Assembly: GCA_023427825.1 (NCBI GenBank)
Contig: JAEZAI010000481.1
Location: 1 to 5,031, forward strand
From: Actinomycetes bacterium
GTDB lineage: Bacteria > Actinomycetota > Acidimicrobiia > Acidimicrobiales > Microtrichaceae
DNA length: 5,031 nucleotides
Direction: 5' to 3'
A program made the translations under genes and the position numbers. Each line of letters begins with the position of its first letter. Positions within the stretch are counted from its first letter, which is position 1. Positions 1-5,031 of the stretch are shown in pieces. Under the pieces are notes generated by a model, which worked only from the letters and a program-made list of their open reading frames with translations, did no database searches and was not told the DNA's origin.

Positions 1-1478
1 GCGACGACGCCACGGTGCTCGACCGTCCCGGCGCGACGATCCTTCCTGGGTTCATCGAGCCGCACGCCCACGTGCTGCCCACCGCGCTCCTGCGGTCGTG
101 GCACGACGTGGGGCCGTTCCGCTTCGACACGGTCGACGCCGCGATCGACCATCTCAGCTCGCTCGTCCCGTCGGTCGAACCGGGCCGGTGGTTGACCGGG
201 CGCCAGTTCGATCCGTCACTGCAGGCCGGTCCCGACGAGCTGACCACCGACCTGCTCGACCGCGTGTCGACCGAGGTCCCGGTCGTCGTCACCAATGCGT
301 CCCTGCACTTCGCCTACGCCAACAGCGCGGCGCTCGCGGCAGCGGGCATCGACCGCGACACGCCCGACATCCCGCACTCGCCGTACGGTCGCCGCGCCGA
401 CGGCTCGCCCAACGGGGTCCTCATCGGTCAGGGCGCCATGCTCAGCGTGATGGCCCACAACCCGTCCATGGGCTCGCTCGATCTCATCGAACAGGCCCGT
501 GCCGTGGCGCAGCGGGCGTCGACGGTCGGCGTGACGACGATCTGCGACCAGGGCACCGGCACGCTGAGGGGACCCGACGAGGTCGGCATCTACCGGTCGA
601 TGGCCGACGACGACGGGCTCGCCACTCGCTTGCGCTACTCCCTGCACGACAGCCGGGGTCAGTCGTTCGTCGACGCCGGCACCGCCTGCGGCGACGGCGA
701 CGAGCTCATCCGCGCCACCGGCTGGAAGATCGTGTCGGACGGCTCCAACCAGGGCCGGACCGGCCTGCTCCGCGAGCCGTACCTCGGCTCCGACGACGCC
801 GGCATCCCGTACATCGACGCCGACGTGCTCGTGGAGACGGCCCGCCTCCGCGCGGCGCACGGCTGGCAGGTCGTCATCCACGCCAACGGCGACCGGGCGA
901 TCGACCACGCGCTCGACGCGCTGACCGCCGCGGTCGAGGCCAGCGACGCCGCGGGGCACGGCGACCGCCGCCACCGCATCGAGCACTGCTCGCTCCTGCA
1001 CGACGAGCAGATCGCACGCATCTCGGAGCTCGGCCTGTCCCCGTCGTTCCTGATCGGACACGTCCACTTCTGGGGCCAGGCGTTCCGCGACCGGATCATC
1101 GGGCCGCAGCGGGCCGACCTGCTGGACCGCACGGCATCGTGCTCGGCCTCGGGCATCCGCTGGACGCTGCACTCCGACGAGTCCGTGACGCCGATCGATC
1201 CGCTGCGCTGCATCCACAACGCGGTGACCCGCGACCTCTGGCGGGAGCCCGGCACGGTGCTCACCCCCGACGAGCGGGTGCCGGTGGAGGCCGCGATCCG
1301 GGCGATGACGGCTGACGCCGCCTGGCAGTGCCACAGCGACCACGAGATCGGCACGCTCGAGCCGGGCAAGCTCGCCGACGCGGTCGTGCTGGCCGAGGAC
1401 CCGACGACGGTCGACCCGCGCCACATCGCCGACATCGAGGTGCTGGAGACGTGGATGGGTGGCGTCCGGCGCCACTGA
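1..1478 (+). CDS. YtcJ-type metal-dependent amidohydrolase (Amidohydro_3), 5' end missing
   Basis: This is a hydrolase of the amidohydrolase superfamily, YtcJ/Amidohydro_3 branch, a cytosolic TIM-barrel enzyme acting on C-N bonds; its substrate cannot be told. The first full codon in frame is at position 3. The frame is already open there, reading DDATVLDRPGATILPGFIEP, the end of the N-terminal beta-sandwich running into the barrel. The GTG at 15 is therefore not the real start, and roughly 50-60 residues lie outside the window. Visible metal and catalytic residues are the HxH pair (codons 63-71), the Lys expected to be carbamylated in GWKIVSDGS (726-728), His in IHANGDRA (879-881), His in RIEHCS (984-986) and the catalytic Asp in HSDES (1176-1178). 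The C-terminal motif IGTLEPGKLADAVVL is typical of the family, and the end is complete. All active-site elements are present, so the enzyme looks functional. Family assignment is firm. Confidence 0.93.
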   Translation, partial: DDATVLDRPGATILPGFIEPHAHVLPTALLRSWHDVGPFRFDTVDAAIDHLSSLVPSVEPGRWLTGRQFDPSLQAGPDELTTDLLDRVSTEVPVVVTNASLHFAYANSAALAAAGIDRDTPDIPHSPYGRRADGSPNGVLIGQGAMLSVMAHNPSMGSLDLIEQARAVAQRASTVGVTTICDQGTGTLRGPDEVGIYRSMADDDGLATRLRYSLHDSRGQSFVDAGTACGDGDELIRATGWKIVSDGSNQGRTGLLREPYLGSDDAGIPYIDADVLVETARLRAAHGWQVVIHANGDRAIDHALDALTAAVEASDAAGHGDRRHRIEHCSLLHDEQIARISELGLSPSFLIGHVHFWGQAFRDRIIGPQRADLLDRTASCSASGIRWTLHSDESVTPIDPLRCIHNAVTRDLWREPGTVLTPDERVPVEAAIRAMTADAAWQCHSDHEIGTLEPGKLADAVVLAEDPTTVDPRHIADIEVLETWMGGVRRH

Positions 1479-1543
1479 CCCCTCCGATCCCGCCCGGCGG
1501 GTCCTCGGCCTCATCTCCGACCCGTCGTTGCCGATGGATCGGG

Positions 1544-1612
1544 GTGGGCCGAGTCCGCCGAACACTCCTGACCGCTGCGCTCGTCGCGCTCGCGACGTCG
1601 TCGATCGCCTGC
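1544..1612 (+). other. lipoprotein signal peptide with lipobox Cys23
   Basis: Codons 1-23 of the lipoprotein gene encode RxRR, a hydrophobic core rich in Leu and Ala, and SSIAC. The Cys codon TGC at 1610-1612 is the predicted lipidation site. This fits the general PROSITE lipoprotein pattern as I remember it; no predictor was run. Confidence 0.72.
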
Positions 1613-2059
1613 TCGTCGGACGACGACGGCGCCCGTCGTGGTCGCCTGGGTGAACCGGTCGCCGCGTCGACCACGGACCCCTGCGCCATGCTCGACGCGG
1701 CCGAGGTCGACGCCGTCACGGGCTGGACCGTGGGCGCCGCCGCCCCGTCCAGCCGATCCGAACCGACGCCGGTGCGACTCTGCCACTTCACCGACGTCGA
1801 TCACCGGGGCACCGTGCAGGTCGTCGTGGCCGACGAGGTGGGCGCCGCCCCGTTCGACGCGGCCCGTGAGGCCCTGGCCGCCAACCCCACGGTCGGTGAC
1901 GCCACCGTCGCGGGCGCCTCGGCGGCCTTCCAGGCGCCGTTCGACGGGGTCGTCGGCATGGTGGTCGACGGTCGCTTCGTCGAGGTGACGGTCGCCGGGG
2001 TCGCCCTGGACCAGGCCGACCACGTCGAGCTCGCCACGATCGTCGCGGGGCGGGCATGA
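1544..2059 (+). CDS. putative lipoprotein, DUF3558-like
   Basis: This encodes 171 residues. GTG at 1544 is chosen as start because it is the only usual start codon in frame between the end of the upstream gene and the signal peptide; no convincing ribosome binding site precedes it. The N-terminus is a lipoprotein signal: a basic n-region (R3, R5, R6), a hydrophobic stretch from about 7 to 19, and a lipobox SSIAC ending at Cys23, followed by a short acidic SSDDD linker. The -3 position is Ser rather than Leu, allowed but not ideal. The mature part begins TDPCAMLDAAEVDAVTG (Cys47) and has a second Cys in RLCHF (Cys80), a spacing suggesting a disulfide. The DPC-x-L-x(3)-EV opening resembles actinobacterial DUF3558 lipoproteins, whose function is unknown. 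The likely location is the outer face of the cytoplasmic membrane. Its last codons overlap the next gene, so the two probably act together. Confidence 0.82.
   Translation: MGRVRRTLLTAALVALATSSIACSSDDDGARRGRLGEPVAASTTDPCAMLDAAEVDAVTGWTVGAAAPSSRSEPTPVRLCHFTDVDHRGTVQVVVADEVGAAPFDAAREALAANPTVGDATVAGASAAFQAPFDGVVGMVVDGRFVEVTVAGVALDQADHVELATIVAGRA
2056..2059 (+). other. ATGA stop/start overlap (translational coupling)
   Basis: The ATG of the sheath-like gene overlaps the TGA of the lipoprotein gene in the tetranucleotide ATGA. A G-rich run just upstream (2047-2054) could act as a weak ribosome binding site, but reinitiation by ribosomes finishing the upstream gene is the more likely mode. The overlap fixes the start codon, and so shows that the hydrophobic N-terminus is part of the sheath-like protein. 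Confidence 0.85.
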
Positions 2060-2133
2060 CCCGGCGGCCGCTCCTCGTGGTCGCCTTCCTCGCGGCGCTC
2101 GCAGGCGTCGCGATCGCCGCGCCCGTCGCTGCA
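2056..2133 (+). other. Sec-type signal peptide of the sheath-like protein
   Basis: Codons 1-26 read as a basic n-region (TRR), a hydrophobic core from about residue 6 to 22, and a VAA cleavage motif before Gln27. An alternative cut after AIA (residue 21) is possible. There is no Cys near the end, so this is not a lipoprotein signal, and there is no twin-arginine consensus (RR is followed by PLL). If uncleaved it would be an N-terminal membrane anchor, which would still place the sheath domain outside the cytoplasm. Confidence 0.82.
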
Positions 2134-3297
2134 CAGCCCGACGGGGCGACGACCACCACGCTCGCCCCGCCACCGTCGATCCAGCCGCCCGGGGTGGAGG
2201 TCGAGCAGCTCTCCGCGGACATGCAGATCCAGGCGGCCCCGTCGGGCGTGACCCTGTTCGTCGGTGCCGGATCCGCTGTCGCCGACGGGAATCCGGCGTC
2301 GACGGTCTCGATCGGTTCGAGCGCGGACTTCGCCGAGTCGGTGCAGGGAGCCAGCCCGGCGCTGACGGTGGCGGTCGAGCAGTTCTTCGCACAGGGCGGC
2401 ACGACGGCGATCGTGCAGCTGGTGGCGGATGAGTCGGCGCCGTCCCTCCTGGCCGCGGTGACGGGGCCGATCGACGACGTGCGGGGCTGGGACCTGCTGG
2501 TCGTGCCGGCGATGAGCGGCCTCGACGGCGAGTCGTGGGTGTCGCTCGCCGGCGAGATGGGTCCCGCCGCAGCGCAGGCGACCGGCATCGCCCTCCTGGA
2601 CCCACCGTCGTCGGTCGCCCAGCCCTCCGATCCCGAGTGGGCCGCCGCGCTCGTCTCGGTCGTCGCCCCGCTCCGCCAGTCGCCCGCCGCGGGGTCGATG
2701 TCCCTGCTGTCATCGTCGCTGGTCCTCGACGGTCGGACCGTGTCGAGCGCGGCCGTCCTGGCCGGGCTGCTCGCGGCCACCGATCGGAGCTCCGGGCCGT
2801 GGGCGCCCGCCGGTGGACCGTCCCAGCCGCTTCGCGGTCTCGCCGCGACGGTGTCGGCCAACAACTCGCAGGCGACCGTCCTGGCCGGCGGCGGCATCAA
2901 CTCGATCATGTCGCTGCCGACCGTCGGCACCGTCGTCATGGGCGACCGGACGCTGTCGACCGAGGTCAGCACGGAGGACCTCTCGCGCCAGCGGATGATC
3001 GACTTCCTCCGCCGCAGCATCATCGCGGGGCTCGAGCCGTACGTGTTCGAGCCCGACGGACCTGCGACCTGGGCATCCGCCGTCGAGCAGATCGAGGGCT
3101 TCCTGACCGCGCAGTGGGCTGACGGCGGCCTGTACGGCACCACCGCCTCGAAGGCCTTCGACGTGGTCGCGGACGAGGGCTCCTCGATGACAGCCGAGCA
3201 GATCGACCAGGGTCTGATGGTGGTCGACGTCGAGGTGTCGCTCGAGGACGGCGAGGCCTCGCTCCAGTTCACCCAGCCGGTGCAGTCCGCCGACTGA
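2056..3297 (+). CDS. exported tail-sheath-like protein (phage / contractile injection system sheath family) with Sec signal peptide
   Basis: This encodes 413 residues. Residues 1-26 form a signal peptide (R3-R4, hydrophobic 6-22, PVAA then Gln27), followed by a Thr/Pro-rich linker (about 27-45). The rest follows the contractile sheath pattern in order: the N-terminal arm PPGVEVEQL (44-52); GVTLFVGAGS (64-73), matching the sheath strand that usually reads like TSVAAFVG; ALTVAVEQFFAQGG (102-115); WDLLVVPAM (145-153); the domain junction TDRSSGPWAPAGG (242-254), like the sheath motif xDxxxGVWKAPAN; GGGINSIMSLP (278-288); VMGDRTLS (294-301), like WGARTLS; a helix RMIDFLRRSI (313-322); FEPDGPATW (331-339); FLTAQWADGGLYG (349-361); AFDVVADEGSSMTAEQID (367-384); and a C-terminal strand to about 406. 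In known systems sheath subunits polymerise around a tube in the cytoplasm and contract. Here export is predicted and no tube, baseplate, spike or ATPase gene is visible, so the role is unknown. The sheath assignment rests on ordered motif recall without a search. Confidence 0.82.
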   Translation: MTRRPLLVVAFLAALAGVAIAAPVAAQPDGATTTTLAPPPSIQPPGVEVEQLSADMQIQAAPSGVTLFVGAGSAVADGNPASTVSIGSSADFAESVQGASPALTVAVEQFFAQGGTTAIVQLVADESAPSLLAAVTGPIDDVRGWDLLVVPAMSGLDGESWVSLAGEMGPAAAQATGIALLDPPSSVAQPSDPEWAAALVSVVAPLRQSPAAGSMSLLSSSLVLDGRTVSSAAVLAGLLAATDRSSGPWAPAGGPSQPLRGLAATVSANNSQATVLAGGGINSIMSLPTVGTVVMGDRTLSTEVSTEDLSRQRMIDFLRRSIIAGLEPYVFEPDGPATWASAVEQIEGFLTAQWADGGLYGTTASKAFDVVADEGSSMTAEQIDQGLMVVDVEVSLEDGEASLQFTQPVQSAD

Positions 3298-3346
3298 CGG
3301 GTCCGCCACCGGTCGACCCCGCGGCGCCCGCGTTAGCTTCCGGCTG
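3298..3346 (+). promoter_or_regulatory. short intergenic region with candidate leaderless promoter for the sulfatase
   Basis: These 49 bases separate the sheath-like gene from the sulfatase. TAGCTT at 3334-3339 fits the actinobacterial -10 consensus TANNNT and ends seven bases before the sulfatase ATG, the spacing expected when transcription begins at the A of the start codon. A poor -35 candidate, TCGACC (3313-3318), lies 15 bases upstream of it. No Shine-Dalgarno sequence precedes the ATG, which agrees with a leaderless transcript. A weak GGGTC/GACCC inverted repeat (3299-3303 and 3315-3319) lacks a T tract and is not called a terminator. Confidence 0.45.
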
Positions 3347-5031
3347 ATGTCGCAGCAGTTCGGTGGTCGCATCGGTCGGACACTCGAGGACTCGCGGGCG
3401 TGGTGGCCACCGATCGAGGACCTGCGGGACCGACCGAACGTGCTCGTCGTGCTGCTCGACGATGTCGGCTATGCGCAGCTCGGCTGCTACGGCTCGGACA
3501 TCGCCACCCCGACGTTCGACCGGCGGGCCGCCGGCGGCCGGCGCTTCTCCAACTTCCACACGACGGCGCTCTGCTCGCCCACACGGGCGTGCCTGCTGAC
3601 CGGGCGCAACCACCACTCCAACGGCATGGCCCGCGTGGCGGACCTCGCCATGGGCTTCCCCGGCTACAACGCTGCGATCCCCAGGGAGAACGGCTTCCTC
3701 TCCGAGATCCTGCGGGACGAGGGCTACGCCACCTTCGCCGTCGGCAAGTGGCACCTGGCGCCGACGAGCGAGAACGGCGCCGGCAGTCCGCGGGACAAGT
3801 GGCCGCTCGGCCGCGGCTTCGAGCGGTTCTACGGGTTCATGGGCGGCGAGACCGACCAGTACCACCCCGAGCTGGTGCAGGACGTGACGCCCGTCGAGCC
3901 CCCGGCCGCGCCCGAGGACGGCTACCACCTGACCGAGGACCTGGTCGACCACGCCATCCGGTACCTCACCGACCTGCACGGCGACGCCCGGCACCGCCCG
4001 TTCTTCCTGTGGTTCGCGCCCGGTGCGTGCCACGCTCCGCACCAGGCGCCGGCGTCCTACATCGATGCGTACCGCGGCCACTTCGACCGCGGCTGGGACC
4101 GCTGGCGCGACGAGGTGTTCGAGCAGCAGGTCGCATCGGGGCTGCTGCCGGAGGGCACCGACCTGTCGGAGCGCCCCACGTGGGTGCCGCCGTGGGACTC
4201 GCTGAGCGACGACGAGCGACGTGTGGCCGCCCGGTTGATGGAGGCCTTCGCCGGCTTCCTCACCCACACCGACGCGCAGGTCGGCCGGCTCGTCGAGCAC
4301 CTGGAGCGGACCGGTCAGTTCGACAACACGATCGTGGTGCTGATGAGCGACAACGGCGCGTCGGCCGAGGGTGGCGTCAGCGGTTCGTTCAACGAGCAGT
4401 ACTTCTTCAACCTCGTGCCCGAGTCGCTCGAGGAGAACCTGGCCCGGCTGGACGAGCTCGGCGGCCCGACCGCAAACAACCACTACCCCTGGGGTTGGGC
4501 GTGGGCCGGGAACACGCCGCTGAAGCGGTTCAAGCGCGACACCCACGAGGGCGGCGTGGCCGACCCGCTCATCGTCCACTGGCCGGCGCGCCTGGGCACC
4601 GAGGGCGGCACCCGGCACCAGTACGTGCACGCCATCGACGTGCTCCCGACGCTCCTCGAGCTGATCGGCATCGAGGCTCCGGACGTCATCGCCGGCGTCG
4701 AGCAGACCGCGATCGAGGGCGTGAGCTTCGCCGCGACCCTCGACGACCCGGCCGACCCGGGCCAGCACGTCACGCAGTACTACGAGATGCTCGGCTCGCG
4801 GGCGCTGTACCACGACGGCTGGAAGGCGGTCGTCTTCCACTCGCCGGTGTTCATCGCGTACGACGGCACCGACACGTCACGCCCCTTCGACGAGGACGTC
4901 TGGGAGCTGTACCACGTCGCGGAGGACTTCTCCGAGGTCCACGACCTCGCCGCGGAGCACCCCGACACGCTCGAGGAGCTGCAGGCGCTGTGGTGGAGCG
5001 AGGCCGAGCGGTACCAGGTGCTCCCGCTGAA
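3347..5031 (+). CDS. type I sulfatase (arylsulfatase, formylglycine-dependent), 3' end missing
   Basis: The open frame gives 561 residues and runs off the right edge. It is a sulfate ester hydrolase of the alkaline phosphatase superfamily. Visible residues: the N-terminal metal site LLDDVGY (Asp38, Asp39); the signature CSPTRACLLTGR with Cys76 (codon 3572-3574), to be oxidised to formylglycine; GKWHL (Lys134, His136); CHAPH (His229); the second metal site SDNG (Asp335, Asn336); and Lys396 upstream of EGG (401-403). The distal part has YYEMLGSRALYHDGWKAV and WELYHVAEDFSE, typical of long actinobacterial arylsulfatases like mycobacterial AtsA/AtsD (near 780 residues), so about 200 residues are probably missing. 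ATG at 3347 is chosen because it gives a normal lead-in to the first metal site and sits correctly behind a -10 box. No signal peptide is seen, suggesting a cytosolic enzyme. The substrate is not predictable. The CxPxR motif suits activation by an aerobic formylglycine-generating enzyme, which is not encoded here. Confidence 0.94.
   Translation, partial: MSQQFGGRIGRTLEDSRAWWPPIEDLRDRPNVLVVLLDDVGYAQLGCYGSDIATPTFDRRAAGGRRFSNFHTTALCSPTRACLLTGRNHHSNGMARVADLAMGFPGYNAAIPRENGFLSEILRDEGYATFAVGKWHLAPTSENGAGSPRDKWPLGRGFERFYGFMGGETDQYHPELVQDVTPVEPPAAPEDGYHLTEDLVDHAIRYLTDLHGDARHRPFFLWFAPGACHAPHQAPASYIDAYRGHFDRGWDRWRDEVFEQQVASGLLPEGTDLSERPTWVPPWDSLSDDERRVAARLMEAFAGFLTHTDAQVGRLVEHLERTGQFDNTIVVLMSDNGASAEGGVSGSFNEQYFFNLVPESLEENLARLDELGGPTANNHYPWGWAWAGNTPLKRFKRDTHEGGVADPLIVHWPARLGTEGGTRHQYVHAIDVLPTLLELIGIEAPDVIAGVEQTAIEGVSFAATLDDPADPGQHVTQYYEMLGSRALYHDGWKAVVFHSPVFIAYDGTDTSRPFDEDVWELYHVAEDFSEVHDLAAEHPDTLEELQALWWSEAERYQVLPL

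Noticed and set aside
15..17. GTG as the start of the amidohydrolase
   Set aside because: The frame is open to the window edge, and the codons before it (DDAT) continue the conserved lead-in to the HxH motif. The gene is cut by the edge and does not begin here.
1489..1501. CCCGCCCGGCGGG inverted repeat between the amidohydrolase and lipoprotein genes
   Set aside because: A stem of five with a three-base loop and no T tract; such palindromes are common at this GC content. Not strong enough for a terminator call.
1328..1543. Upstream extension of the lipoprotein frame into the amidohydrolase gene
   Set aside because: It would overlap the conserved C-terminus of the amidohydrolase by about 150 bases and put an Arg/Pro-rich stretch before the signal peptide. 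GTG at 1544 gives a normal lipoprotein.
216..1565. Long open frame on the - strand, plus a long + strand frame at 98-1315
   Set aside because: Both are Arg/Gly/Val-rich shadow translations of the amidohydrolase, caused by high GC. They have no recognisable domain, while the 1-1478 frame has all family motifs.
1511..3272. Long - strand open frames opposite the lipoprotein and sheath-like genes (1511-2713 and 1788-3272)
   Set aside because: Low-complexity Arg/Pro/Ser-rich translations without motifs. The + strand has two signal peptides, an ATGA overlap and sheath signatures.
2056..3297. Prophage remnant as explanation of the sheath-like gene
   Set aside because: The gene is intact, has an added signal peptide, is coupled to a lipoprotein gene, and has no tail, integrase or att-like neighbours in the window.
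3311..3318. GGTCGACC perfect palindrome in the last intergenic region
   Set aside because: Eight bases only, expected often by chance in this composition, and no second copy with regulatory spacing was noticed.
3269..4840. 523-codon open frame on the - strand opposite the sulfatase
   Set aside because: It is an antisense shadow rich in Val, Arg, Glu and Gly. The + strand frame holds every sulfatase active-site motif.

Overview
The window is a dense, very GC-rich stretch with four genes, all on the + strand and with little intergenic space. The strong G/C third-position bias, GTG starts, a Thr-rich/Pro linker after a signal peptide, a DUF3558-like lipoprotein and a mycobacterial-type arylsulfatase all point to an actinobacterium. 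Acidimicrobiia or a relative is my best guess, but this is inference; no taxonomic marker gene is present.

Layout: (1) positions 1-1478, the 3' part of a YtcJ-type metal-dependent amidohydrolase, cut by the left edge; (2) 1544-2059, a small predicted lipoprotein; (3) 2056-3297, a protein with a clear Sec-type signal peptide whose mature part reads as a contractile-tail sheath protein (phage tail sheath / contractile injection system family); (4) 3347 to the right edge, a formylglycine-type sulfatase without a signal peptide, cut by the edge. Genes 2 and 3 overlap by 4 bases (ATGA) and are almost certainly co-translated. Gene 1 lies 65 bases upstream of gene 2 and may share its transcript. The sulfatase probably has its own promoter, with a TANNNT -10 box placed for leaderless initiation.

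The remarkable part is the middle pair. Tail sheath proteins normally assemble in the cytoplasm around a tube and are encoded beside tube, baseplate, spike and ATPase genes. Here a sheath-like protein appears to be exported, is coupled to a lipoprotein gene, and sits between two ordinary hydrolase genes with no other tail gene in view. This suggests a sheath fold reused at the cell surface or in the envelope. The flanking amidohydrolase and sulfatase look like ordinary metabolic genes with no visible link to the pair.
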